From positions 2,140-66,139 of the forward strand of contig NZ_JAKRSA010000024.1 in the NCBI RefSeq assembly GCF_022402485.1: a DNA stretch of 64,000 nt, read 5' to 3'. This DNA comes from Phenylobacterium sp. (GTDB taxonomy: Bacteria > Pseudomonadota > Alphaproteobacteria > Caulobacterales > Caulobacteraceae). Within the stretch, counting starts at the first letter, position 1; every line of letters begins with the position of its first letter. The notes under the pieces are model-generated. The model did no database searches. It was given only the letters and a program-made list of their open reading frames with translations, and was not told the DNA's origin. Positions 1 to 7,722 of the stretch are shown here, one piece after another. A program made the translations under genes and the position numbers.

Positions 1-449
1 GGCACCCGCCTCAGGTCGGCCCGGAGGCGGGCTGGGACCTCCTGCCCCAAGGCTGCGTCCAGTTGCGCATGGGTTTCGCGCCAGAGGGGCACTGCGGCCT
101 TCAGCAGATTCACACCCTCGACCGTGATCTCGATCTGCCGGCTTCGGCGATCGGTTCTGTCGGTCAGAATTCGCACGAGCCCTCGTCGCTCGAGTGGCTT
201 GAGGGCCGCCGTCAAGGACGTCCGGTCCATGGCGAGAAACGGAGCCAGTTCGCCGATCGAGGGGGGCTGAGGCCGATTGAGCGCCATCAACAGAGAGTAC
301 TGACCATTGTTCAGCCCGAGGGGGCGAAGCGCATGGTCGAAAAGGCGCGCCAGGGCACGAGCGGCGCGCTGGGCGTGCAGGCAAAGGCAGGTCTCGGCGA
401 CATGGGCGACGGTGGGGGGATCAAGCGTCTTTCGAGTGGACTCGGACAT
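1..449 (-). CDS. MarR-family transcriptional regulator (3' end cut by window edge)
   Basis: Translating the minus strand from the ATG at 449 gives at least 149 residues with no stop before the window edge, so the C-terminus is missing. The middle reads as a MarR winged helix: a helix-turn-helix region around PSIGELAPFLAMDRTSLTAAL, a recognition-helix end at LERRGLVR, and a charged wing TDRTDRRSRQIEIT. MarR proteins are dimeric repressors or activators that usually control the gene divergent from them. Here that gene is the DUF1428 gene, and the shared spacer carries an imperfect palindrome (455-466). The effector is unknown. The family call rests on the wing and the HTH pattern read by eye. 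Confidence 0.8.
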   Translation of the reverse strand, partial: MSESTRKTLDPPTVAHVAETCLCLHAQRAARALARLFDHALRPLGLNNGQYSLLMALNRPQPPSIGELAPFLAMDRTSLTAALKPLERRGLVRILTDRTDRRSRQIEITVEGVNLLKAAVPLWRETHAQLDAALGQEVPARLRADLRRV

Positions 450-454
450 GATAA

Positions 455-466
455 GTTGATACCAAC
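455..466. promoter_or_regulatory. Candidate operator palindrome between MarR regulator and DUF1428 gene
   Basis: GTTGATACCAAC has 4-base inverted arms (GTTG/CAAC) and starts 6 bases upstream of the regulator start codon. A 20-base window around it (451-470) matches its own reverse complement at 14 of 20 positions, which suits a MarR dimer. The nine bases GTTGATACC recur at 987-995 upstream of the phosphorylase gene. Binding is inferred from position and symmetry only. Confidence 0.35.
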
Positions 467-601
467 ATAATGGTTTGAGGGCAAGAGTTTGCAATGTCCG
501 ACGCGCTGACTTTGGGGCTCAAGGTCCAGGTGCCGGCCGGCCAAAGACCTTTGGCGAAAAGATCGAGATTCAGAATTCAAGCGCGCCCGAGGGAGATGAA
601 C

Positions 602-955
602 ATGAGCTATGTTGATGGATTCCTGGCCGCCGTGCCGACCGCCAACAAGGAGGCCTACCGCGAACACGCTCGAGCGGCGGCGGAGATCTTCAAGGAGCAC
701 GGCGCCATAAGTCTGGTGGAGTGCTGGGGGGATGATGTGCCGGAGGGCAAAATCAACTCTCTGCATACTGCGGTGCTGCGGAAGCCCGATGAGTCCGTTG
801 TCTTCTCGTGGACGATCTGGCCAGACAAGGCCACCCGCGACGCCGGCTGGCAGAAGATCATGGACGATCCCCGCATGCAGTCGGACGTCAACCCCATGCC
901 CTTCGACGGCAGCCGGATGATCTTCGGCGGGTTTGAGATGATCATGAGTGCGTGA
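602..955 (+). CDS. DUF1428 family protein (YbaA-like)
   Basis: A 117-residue protein beginning MSYVDGFLAAVP and containing IVECW-like (SLVECWGDD), VVFSWTIWP and DPRMQ...MPFDGSRMIFGGFE segments. These match the DUF1428 family, whose Escherichia coli member is YbaA (about 117 residues). The family has a ferredoxin-like alpha/beta dimer fold and no established reaction. The ATG at 602 is chosen over 596 because it follows GAGGGAG by about seven bases and gives the usual family N-terminus. The frame stays open further upstream to 494, but that extension has no family character. It is divergent from the MarR-type regulator, which probably controls it. Confidence 0.88.
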   Translation: MSYVDGFLAAVPTANKEAYREHARAAAEIFKEHGAISLVECWGDDVPEGKINSLHTAVLRKPDESVVFSWTIWPDKATRDAGWQKIMDDPRMQSDVNPMPFDGSRMIFGGFEMIMSA

Positions 956-1077
956 GGGGCCAACGAGGCCGATCTTAGGCGCTCAGGTTGATACCGCCCC
1001 GGCAAACGATCAGTCCCCTTCAGGTCCGGCCAGAAGCACTCTAATCCTGGTGCCAGAGTCAGCCAGGGGCGGGGACG

Positions 1078-1959
1078 ATGAAGCAGTGGGTCTTGGGGAT
1101 CATCGGGGGCTCAGGGCTGTATGAGCTGGACGGTTTGCGGAACCGCCAGACGGTGGCGGTGAACTCCCCGTGGGGGGCGCCGTCCGATGAGCTGATCACC
1201 GGGGAGCTGGATGATGTGCGGCTGGTCTTCCTGCCCCGACACGGGCGCGGCCATCGCATCCCCCCCGGTGCCCTGAACGCCCGGGCCAATATCGACGTGC
1301 TTAAGCGCGCCGGGTGCACCGATATCCTGTCAGTGTCCGCCGTGGGCTCCCTGCGTGAAGAGCTTCCCCCGGGAACCTTTGTCCTGGTGGATCAGTACAT
1401 CGATCGAACCGTCTCGCGGCCGGCGTCGTTCTTTGGCGAAGGCCTGGTGGCGCACGTTTCCATGGCCGAGCCGGTCTGTCCGCGCCTGTCTGCTCTGGCA
1501 GCGGCGGCGGCCCGGATGGCCGGCGCGCCGACTGTGGAGGGGGGAACCTATCTGGCCATGGAAGGTCCGCAGTTTTCCACCAAGGCCGAGAGCCACCTCT
1601 ACCGGTCATGGGGGTGCTCGGTAATCGGCATGACCGCCATGCCGGAGGCCCGCCTGGCCCGAGAGGCCGAGTTGCCCTACGCCAATGTCGGCATGGTCAC
1701 TGACTATGATTGCTGGCGCGAAGCCACCGCCCATGTGGAGGTCTCCAATGTGCTGGAGGTCCTGCAAAGCAATGCCGACACCGCTCGCCAGATGATCGCC
1801 GAGCTCGCCAGGGCCCTGCCGCAGGTGCGGGAGGCCTCGCCCATCGATACGGGCCTCGACTATGCCGTGATTACCGATCCGGCCCGATGGGACCCGGTGC
1901 TCGCCGCCAAGCTGTCGGGGATCTGCCCGCGCAAGTTCAGCGAAGCTGGCGAGGGGTAA
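1078..1959 (+). CDS. mtnP: S-methyl-5'-thioadenosine phosphorylase family protein (MTAP-like)
   Basis: A 293-residue purine nucleoside phosphorylase of the MTAP/PNP class II family. Visible motifs are GGSG (10-13), the phosphate-binding PRHGRGHR (53-60), SAVGSLRE (87-94), GPQFSTKAES (163-172), MTAMPE (185-190) and TDYDCW (208-213). The paired Asp in TDYDCW is the feature that selects adenine in human MTAP. The usual reaction is MTA plus phosphate giving adenine and 5-methylthioribose-1-phosphate, in methionine salvage. No other methionine-salvage gene is present in the window. The gene converges on, and overlaps by 23 bases, a glycosyltransferase of an arsenosugar-type cassette, so a related 5'-modified adenosine is a possible substrate. 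The family is certain; the physiological substrate is not. Confidence 0.92.
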   Translation: MKQWVLGIIGGSGLYELDGLRNRQTVAVNSPWGAPSDELITGELDDVRLVFLPRHGRGHRIPPGALNARANIDVLKRAGCTDILSVSAVGSLREELPPGTFVLVDQYIDRTVSRPASFFGEGLVAHVSMAEPVCPRLSALAAAAARMAGAPTVEGGTYLAMEGPQFSTKAESHLYRSWGCSVIGMTAMPEARLAREAELPYANVGMVTDYDCWREATAHVEVSNVLEVLQSNADTARQMIAELARALPQVREASPIDTGLDYAVITDPARWDPVLAAKLSGICPRKFSEAGEG

Positions 1960-2539
1960 GCGTCCGGCGCAGGGCCGCCCCGTCGTCCACATCCTCGCGG
2001 ACCTGCAGCAGCGCGGGGGGCGCTTCACCCAGGGCGGCGAGGGTGTCGGCCAGGGTGTGGGCGCTGGACCAGCGGATGTTGTCGAAGGGCAGGATGTCCC
2101 AAGGCCTGCGGCGCAGGCCTATCAGCCAATAGCCCCCATCCCGCGCAGGTCCCAGGACGGCGGTCTTGGACCCCAGGGTGGCGAATGCCCTGGCCACATC
2201 AGTGCGGGTCACGCCTGGGGTGTCGGCACCGATGATGACGGTGAGGCCGGGGGGCAGCTGTCTGACGACCCGCTTCAGCCGTTGCCCCAGATCGCCAGGC
2301 CCCTGCGGCAGGGGCTGCCCTTGCCTCACCCAAGTGGTTGGACGGTCGGGGGAGGTGGCGATCCAGAGGCTCCAGCGCCGGTCGCCCGCCAGCTCCCGCA
2401 GCAGGCGGGCCAAGGCCCATCGGGAAAACCGCAGGGCGGCGAGATCGCCCACATCGGCCGCCAGCCGCCGCTTGCCGACCCCGAGTCGGGGCTGGCGGGC
2501 GAAAATCACCAGATGTCGGCGGGCGCGATCAGCGGCCAT
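1937..2539 (-). CDS. TIGR04282-type (arsenosugar-associated) glycosyltransferase
   Basis: A 200-residue protein with a nucleotidyltransferase/GT-A-like fold (DUF2064). Key segments are HLVIFARQPRLGVGKRRL near the N-terminus, the metal-binding-type IGADTPG (103-109) and GPARDGGYWLIG (130-141). These are characteristic of the family first named rSAM/selenodomain-associated transferase 1 and now called arsenosugar biosynthesis glycosyltransferase TIGR04282. The start overlaps the end of the upstream TIGR04283 gene by 11 bases, so the two are probably translationally coupled. The gene ends convergent with the phosphorylase (23-base overlap). The donor and acceptor cannot be read from sequence, and the arsenosugar label is inherited from family context elsewhere. 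Confidence 0.88.
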   Translation of the reverse strand: MAADRARRHLVIFARQPRLGVGKRRLAADVGDLAALRFSRWALARLLRELAGDRRWSLWIATSPDRPTTWVRQGQPLPQGPGDLGQRLKRVVRQLPPGLTVIIGADTPGVTRTDVARAFATLGSKTAVLGPARDGGYWLIGLRRRPWDILPFDNIRWSSAHTLADTLAALGEAPPALLQVREDVDDGAALRRTLTPRQLR

Positions 2540-3209
2540 AGAGACGGGCGATCCGTTCTGGGGAAGCGCCCAGGAAATAGAGGGCCAAGCAGCGCAGATT
2601 CAGCAGGCTCTGCTGCAGCCAACCGCGCCGGTGCCACCGGGCCGCTGAGGTCAGGGCATGTCCTGGCAGCAGGCGCAGGCGTCGGCGGCCCAGTCGCCGG
2701 ACCAGGTCCACATCCTCCATCAGGGGCAGGGGGGCAAAGCCGCCGATCTCATCATAGAGCCGGCGATGGATGAGCAGCCCCTGATCCCCATAGGGCAGGG
2801 CCAGCAGCGCCACCCGCAGGCGAACCCCGATCTCCAGGAGCCGGGCCTGCCAGGCCCGATCGTCCAGCTTGAAACCGAACACGGCGGCCGTGCCGGTCTG
2901 GCCTTCGTCAGCGATGTGAGCCTGCAAGGCGTCCAAGGCGGGGTCATCGAGCCGGGTGTCGGCGTGGAGAAACAGGAGCCAGTTGGCGGTGGCGACGCCA
3001 GCGCCAGCCCTAAGCTGGCCGCCGCGTCCAGGGGCCGCCTTCAGGATCTCTACCCCAGCCGCCTTGGCGATCTCCAAGGTCGCGTCGGTGGAGCCGCCGT
3101 CTACGACGATAGTCTGCACATCGCTCGGCAAGCCGTTCAGGGTCCCTGAGAGGCCGGCTGCGGCATTGAGCGTCGGAATGATGACCGCCAGGGACGGGAG
3201 CGGCGTCAC
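2529..3209 (-). CDS. TIGR04283-type (arsenosugar-associated) family 2 glycosyltransferase
   Basis: A GT2-fold transferase of 226 residues from GTG at 3209. The N-terminal Rossmann strand LAVIIPTLNAA, the donor-binding VVDGGSTDAT and the DXD-like FLHADTRL are all visible. This pattern identifies the family first named rSAM/selenodomain-associated transferase 2 (TIGR04283). The frame also opens at a TTG at 3218. The GTG is preferred because it forms a GTGA overlap with the stop of the upstream radical SAM gene and leaves the usual short N-terminus. It lies between the radical SAM gene and TIGR04282 in one tightly packed transcription unit. The sugar and acceptor are unknown. Confidence 0.88.
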   Translation of the reverse strand: MTPLPSLAVIIPTLNAAAGLSGTLNGLPSDVQTIVVDGGSTDATLEIAKAAGVEILKAAPGRGGQLRAGAGVATANWLLFLHADTRLDDPALDALQAHIADEGQTGTAAVFGFKLDDRAWQARLLEIGVRLRVALLALPYGDQGLLIHRRLYDEIGGFAPLPLMEDVDLVRRLGRRRLRLLPGHALTSAARWHRRGWLQQSLLNLRCLALYFLGASPERIARLYGR

Positions 3210-4174
3210 GCGCTGCAACTGGCCCCGCCGAGGACGCAGAACTGGGCGCAGAAGGGGTGGTTGAGGCTGACCGTTCCCAGTGCCTCACCCAGGGTGGCGG
3301 CCAGTTCGAACTGCGGGTCATAGGGGGTCAGGGTACAGGCCACGACCGTGGGGCCAGTAGCGCCGCGGCGGCGCACCACCATGCGGCTGGAGGCGCACAT
3401 CATTTCGTCCGGCGACCGGCTGAGGATTCCCCAGCAAGCCTCAGTGATTTCTGGAACTTCAGCCTGCGGTTCCATCTCGGGGAACAAGACCAGAGTGCCG
3501 GGGTCATGGGCGTTCACCGTCAGGTCCCGGGCCTTGAACAGGGCCGCGAAGGCCGCACGGGCCTCGTCTTCGGTCTCCTCGGCCATACGTCGGCCGGCGA
3601 TGGCGATCTGGGCACCTTGGGCGCGTAGCCAGGCCAGACCTTCCCACGCCTTGTCCCAGGAGCCTGCGCCACGCTCGGCGTCATGAAACTGCTCTGTGTG
3701 ATGATCGAGGCTAACCCTGAAGGTGAGCTGGGGCCCGGCCTTGCCAATGATCGCCGCCAGCTGGTCCCCCCACCGCAACATCGGTCGCATGGCGTTGGTC
3801 AGGACCAGCACCTTGCGGCCACTGGCCAGGGCCTGGTCGAGCATCACCAGCATGTCGGGGTTCATGAAGGGCTCACCGCCGGTGAAGCCGATCTCCCGGG
3901 TGGCCAGACCCAGCGCCTTGATCTCAGCCAGATAGGCCGCCACGTCGCCTGCGGTCAGATACACAAGGGCGTCGTTGGTGGGGGAGCTTTCAATGTAGCA
4001 GTTGAGGCAGGCGATGTTGCAAAGGCTGCCGGTGTTGAACCAGAGGGTCTCAAGGGCCTTCAGCTCCACCCTGGCTCGGACCGAGCCGTCCGCCGTCATC
4101 TTGGGATCAACGAAACGCCCAGGGCTGGCTGGGCCGCGATGTGTGGCGAACGGGGAGAGGGCGGTCTGAGTCAT
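3206..4174 (-). CDS. Radical SAM protein with C-terminal extra cysteines, cassette-associated
   Basis: A 322-residue radical SAM enzyme. The [4Fe-4S]/SAM motif CxxxCxxC is at Cys52, Cys56 and Cys59 (LCNIACLNCY), and GGEP, which contacts SAM, is at 99-102. The C-terminal third has further cysteines, including CWGIL, MMCASS, VACTLTPYD and a terminal trio at 309, 313 and 320, suggesting an auxiliary iron-sulfur cluster (SPASM/twitch-like). It heads a unit with the TIGR04283 and TIGR04282 transferases. In related cassettes this position is held by ArsS, but the motif surroundings here (FNTGSLCN...NCYIESSPTND) differ from the ArsS pattern I know, so I do not assign ArsS. The reaction is unknown. 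Confidence 0.85.
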   Translation of the reverse strand: MTQTALSPFATHRGPASPGRFVDPKMTADGSVRARVELKALETLWFNTGSLCNIACLNCYIESSPTNDALVYLTAGDVAAYLAEIKALGLATREIGFTGGEPFMNPDMLVMLDQALASGRKVLVLTNAMRPMLRWGDQLAAIIGKAGPQLTFRVSLDHHTEQFHDAERGAGSWDKAWEGLAWLRAQGAQIAIAGRRMAEETEDEARAAFAALFKARDLTVNAHDPGTLVLFPEMEPQAEVPEITEACWGILSRSPDEMMCASSRMVVRRRGATGPTVVACTLTPYDPQFELAATLGEALGTVSLNHPFCAQFCVLGGASCSA

Positions 4175-4366
4175 CGGGGCCTTACAACACGGGCAGATGG
4201 GGCGAGGTCAACGGCAGGGACGACGGGCGGCCTGCCGGCGGGCTGCAGGACCATCGCTAAGCCTATTCGGCCACCGGCACCGATTGGTTTCAAGCCTGCC
4301 CCACTATCCTGACGGACAAGATCGTGAAACGGTCTCGCTTGCTGATATCTGAGGAAGGTTCGCCCC

Positions 4367-5179
4367 ATGCGGCTGCTGCTCGCCCGTTTTGCCTTGGTCT
4401 TGTCCCTGTTGCTGCCGGTCTGGTTTATGGCAGCGGCCTTAGGTGTGAAGTTTGATCTCTGGTCCTGGCGCCTGGGTCTTGGGGTGCTGATCATCCAGTG
4501 GGGCCCGCGCCTGTTGATCGCGGCCCTGGTGGTGGCGGTGATCGCCCTGGTGGTCACCCTGGTGCGAGCGCCGCGCACAGGTTGGCGGGCGGCCCTGGTG
4601 GCCCTGGTGATACCGGCGATGGGCTTTGGGTATCTGGCCTATGTCCGTAGCCAGTCGGCGGAAATCCCGCCGATCCATGATGTGACGACCAATGTCGATG
4701 ACGCGCCGGTCTATTCGCCGGCCCTGATGGCTTTGCGCGAGGCCGGCGACGCCAATCCGGTGGTGACCTTCTCCACCCCCCTCACCAGCCTGCCAGCCTA
4801 TCAGGGGGAGCGCTTCGCCGCCCTGGCTGGGCGCACCCTGGGTCAGGTGGGCCAGGGGGCCTATCCCGAGCTGAAGACCCTGACCTCTGGGCGCTCGCCC
4901 GCCGAGACGTTTGCGGCGGCTGAGGCCGAGGCACGCGCCCAAGGCTGGACCGTGGTCACGGTCGATGCCGGGACCGGGATCATCGAGGCGACAGCGGAGA
5001 CCTTCTGGTTTGGCTTCGAAGACGATGTGGTGATCCGCGTGCGTCCGGCGGCACCTGAGGGGGCCAGCGCCATCGATATGCGCTCGACCTCCCGGGTGGG
5101 CCTGAGCGACCTTGGGGCCAATGCCGCGCGGATCGAAGCCTATCTGGCGGCCCTGTCGACCCGGCTGGGGGCGGACTGA
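4367..5179 (+). CDS. DUF1499 domain-containing membrane protein
   Basis: 270 residues. The N-terminal 95 residues contain about three hydrophobic segments (near 5-25, 38-65 and 75-92). The rest is a soluble DUF1499 domain, recognised by IHDVTTNVDDAP, the central GWTVVTVDAGTGIIEATA and the C-terminal RSTSRVGLSDLGANAARI. The DUF1499 function is not established. The family is common in alphaproteobacteria, usually membrane-anchored. The ATG follows GAGGAAGG with normal spacing. It is the first gene of a two-gene plus-strand unit with the FAD oxidoreductase (22-base gap), divergent from the radical SAM operon. Confidence 0.88.
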   Translation: MRLLLARFALVLSLLLPVWFMAAALGVKFDLWSWRLGLGVLIIQWGPRLLIAALVVAVIALVVTLVRAPRTGWRAALVALVIPAMGFGYLAYVRSQSAEIPPIHDVTTNVDDAPVYSPALMALREAGDANPVVTFSTPLTSLPAYQGERFAALAGRTLGQVGQGAYPELKTLTSGRSPAETFAAAEAEARAQGWTVVTVDAGTGIIEATAETFWFGFEDDVVIRVRPAAPEGASAIDMRSTSRVGLSDLGANAARIEAYLAALSTRLGAD

Positions 5180-5201
5180 GCCTTTAGATCGGTCAAAATC
5201 C

Positions 5202-6317
5202 ATGAGGCTGGTTCTGGTGGGCGCAGGTCACGCCCATCTGCACCTGCTGGCCCGTGCGCGGTTTCTACGCGCCGCTGGCCTTGACCTGACCCTGATTGCC
5301 CCTGAGCGCTTCCACTATTCAGGGCTCGCCACAGGGGTCCTTTCTGGGGCGCTGTCGGTCGAGGCCGCTGAGATTGATGTGGCGGCCCTGGCGGCGGTGA
5401 GCGGGGTCCGGCATCTGGCCGCGACGGTGGTTGGCGCCAACCTTCAGGCCCGAGTGCTCCAGCTGAACACAGGGCAGGCCCAGGGCTTCGACCTGTTGTC
5501 CCTCAATGTTGGCTCCCAGGTCCGAGACCCGCTGAATCTGGCGTCCGCCCCCGGGGTGTTTCCAGTCAAGCCGCTGGCTGGATTGTTTACGCTCAGGGAC
5601 CAGCTGGAGGCGGCGATGGCTGAGCCGGGACCTGGCCCACAGGTGGTGGTGGCCGGTGGCGGGCAGACCGGGTTCGAGGTCACCGCCGCCCTGGCCGGGC
5701 TCTACACCCGCCACGGTCGCGCGCCCCAGGTGACCCTGGTCGCCGCCCATTCCCCCACTTTTGCGCCGCAAGGGGCCCTGGCGGGCCTGACGGCGCACTT
5801 GCAGCGCCGGGGGGTGAGCCTGCTCACGGGGGAGATCGTCGCCCGCCGGGATGGGACCTGCCTGCTCGCCGATGGGCGGGAGCTGCCCTGCGAGAGGCTG
5901 GTGCTGGCCACCGGGCTCGTGGCCCCGCCTTGGCTTGGACAGCTGGGCCTGGCCGTGGACGGGGCAGGCCGAGTGCAGTTGACGCCCCAACTCCAGGTCC
6001 TGGGCGAGGCGCGGGTCTTTGCCGCCGGCGATTGCGCCGTGATTGCCGAGACCCCGCGACCTGCGGTCGGGGTGTTCGGGGTGCGGGCTGCGCCAGTCCT
6101 GCTGAACAATCTGTTGGCCACGGCCACAGGTGCCCAACTGCGATCCTATCGCCCCCAAAGCCATTGGCTATCGATCATGGACCTGGGCGATGAGACCGGT
6201 CTGGCCCTCTGGCGAAGCCTCTGGTGGCGCGGCCGTGCAGCGCTTCGGCTCAAGCGGTGGCTTGATCTGTCATTTGTCGCGAAGGCCCGGGGGGGAACGT
6301 TCACGCCAAGCGCTTGA
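5202..6317 (+). CDS. FAD-dependent NDH-2-like oxidoreductase (SelD-N-domain-like)
   Basis: A 371-residue pyridine-nucleotide-disulfide-type flavoprotein. It shows an N-terminal FAD dinucleotide-binding loop (LVLVGAGHAHLHLL), a second NAD(P)H-binding loop (VVVAGGGQTGFEVTAAL) and the FAD-binding VFAAGDCAV near the C-terminal third. No redox-active CxxxxC pair is present, so it is of the NADH dehydrogenase-2 class. The GHAHLHLL start and FHYSGLATGVLSG segment resemble the FAD domain that is fused to selenide, water dikinase (SelD) in some bacteria. No SelD domain follows here. The ATG at 5202 is chosen; the frame stays open into the preceding gene. Its end overlaps the opposing flavoprotein gene by 17 bases. 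Confidence 0.85.
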   Translation: MRLVLVGAGHAHLHLLARARFLRAAGLDLTLIAPERFHYSGLATGVLSGALSVEAAEIDVAALAAVSGVRHLAATVVGANLQARVLQLNTGQAQGFDLLSLNVGSQVRDPLNLASAPGVFPVKPLAGLFTLRDQLEAAMAEPGPGPQVVVAGGGQTGFEVTAALAGLYTRHGRAPQVTLVAAHSPTFAPQGALAGLTAHLQRRGVSLLTGEIVARRDGTCLLADGRELPCERLVLATGLVAPPWLGQLGLAVDGAGRVQLTPQLQVLGEARVFAAGDCAVIAETPRPAVGVFGVRAAPVLLNNLLATATGAQLRSYRPQSHWLSIMDLGDETGLALWRSLWWRGRAALRLKRWLDLSFVAKARGGTFTPSA

Positions 6318-7722
6318 GGAGCGACACCACGGCGCGGGTACGCGGTGAGAACAGAGCAGGCGTATACCACTGGCCGGCAAGCCGTTTGCTGATCTCTCCC
6401 CGGGTCGGATAGGGCGCGATCATGCCGGTCACCTGGCTGAGCTTGAGCCCGGCCGACAAGACCAGGGCCCAGAGGGCGATGTGATCGCCGGCGTGGCGGC
6501 CCACCAGGGTCACCCCCAGCACCTTTCCCTTGGCCGTGGTTACCAGCTTGCCCAGGCCCCGAGTGTCCCCTTCGGCAATGGCTCGATCGTTGCCGGAGAA
6601 CGGGAAGATCTCCACCCGAACGCCATCGCCGTGACGCTGGCGGGCCTGCGCCTCGCTCAAGCCCACAGCGGCGAGCTCAGGATCGGCATAGGTCACCCTG
6701 GGCGTGGCCAGGGCGTCGGCGTTTACTGGCAAGCCAAAGATCGCCCGGCGCACCAGGAGGCTGGCATGGGCCCCGGCCAGATGGGTGAACTGACCCCGTC
6801 CGGCGGCGTCGCCCACCGCATAGACTCTGCGGTTGCTGCTGCGCAGGGACTTGTCCGTCACCACGCCGTTTCGATCACGCTCAATGCCACCGACCGGCAG
6901 ATCGAGCTCGTCCAGGGCGGGCTTGCGACCTACGGCTACCAGCAGGTGTGAGCCCGTGATGCGCCTTTCGCCTGTGGCGTCTTCTACGACCAATGTGGGG
7001 CCAGCTTCCACGCGAACGGCCTTGGTGCCGGCCATAAGCTCCACGCCATCGGCCAGCAGCTGATCTACCACCACCTGGGCGGCAGCGGGATCTTCACGCC
7101 CCAGGATCTTGTCGGCCTCGACAATCACCACCTCGCTGCCCAGGCGGCGGAAGGCCTGGCCGAGCTCCACGCCGATGGGTCCGCCCCCCAGCACGATCAG
7201 CTGCGGGGGGAGTTCAGTCAGCTCAAAGACCGACTCATTGGTCAGGTAAGGGACGCTCTCAAGGCCCGGGATCGGGGGCACCGCAGCCCTTGAGCCCGTG
7301 GCAATGACGATCTTGCGGGCACGGACCGTTGTGCTGGCGCTGGCGACGGTGCGTGGGTCAACAAAGCGGGCCGCTTCCCGAATGACCGTGACACCGAGGC
7401 CTTCGAACCGCGCCTGGCTGTCATGGGGGGCGATGGCGGCGATGGCACCGTGCACATGGGCCATGACCTTGGCAAAATCGACAGTGACGCCCTCGGCCGC
7501 GATGCCCAGGGCTGCCCCGTGCTGCGCCTCATGGGCGGCCGAGGCGGCCGCGATCAGGGCCTTGGACGGGACGCAACCATAGTTCAGGCAGTCCCCCCCC
7601 ATTTCTCCCTTTTCGAACAGCACCACCTTGAGGCCGAGCTGTGCAGCACCTGCCGCGACCGACAGCCCTCCGGAGCCCGCGCCGATGACCGCCAGATCGG
7701 CCTTGATCGCCTTACCGCTCAC
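6301..7722 (-). CDS. Mercuric-reductase/lipoamide-dehydrogenase-like flavoprotein, altered catalytic His
   Basis: 473 residues with the class I disulfide reductase layout: FAD loop GAGSGG (14-19), the redox pair in GGDCLNYGCVPSK (Cys45, Cys50), the NAD(P)H loop GGGPIGVELGQ, the FAD-binding YAVGDAAG and a C-terminal dimerisation domain. Family members carry H-P-T-x-x-E at the end, where His is the acid-base catalyst. Here the aligned segment is Y-P-T-R-G-E (438-443), so Tyr replaces His while Glu is kept. There is no N-terminal metal-binding domain or C-terminal Cys pair as in MerA, so mercury reduction is unlikely. The start overlaps the stop of the TVP38-family gene by four bases, giving a coupled pair. 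Confidence 0.88.
   Translation of the reverse strand: MSGKAIKADLAVIGAGSGGLSVAAGAAQLGLKVVLFEKGEMGGDCLNYGCVPSKALIAAASAAHEAQHGAALGIAAEGVTVDFAKVMAHVHGAIAAIAPHDSQARFEGLGVTVIREAARFVDPRTVASASTTVRARKIVIATGSRAAVPPIPGLESVPYLTNESVFELTELPPQLIVLGGGPIGVELGQAFRRLGSEVVIVEADKILGREDPAAAQVVVDQLLADGVELMAGTKAVRVEAGPTLVVEDATGERRITGSHLLVAVGRKPALDELDLPVGGIERDRNGVVTDKSLRSSNRRVYAVGDAAGRGQFTHLAGAHASLLVRRAIFGLPVNADALATPRVTYADPELAAVGLSEAQARQRHGDGVRVEIFPFSGNDRAIAEGDTRGLGKLVTTAKGKVLGVTLVGRHAGDHIALWALVLSAGLKLSQVTGMIAPYPTRGEISKRLAGQWYTPALFSPRTRAVVSLLKRLA

Noticed and set aside
3206..4174. Naming the radical SAM gene arsS
   Set aside because: Context fits, but the residues around the cysteine motif differ from the ArsS pattern and there is no ArsM gene, so the name would overstate the evidence.
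6301..7722. Mercury resistance (merA)
   Set aside because: No N-terminal heavy-metal domain, no C-terminal Cys pair, and no merR/T/P neighbours.
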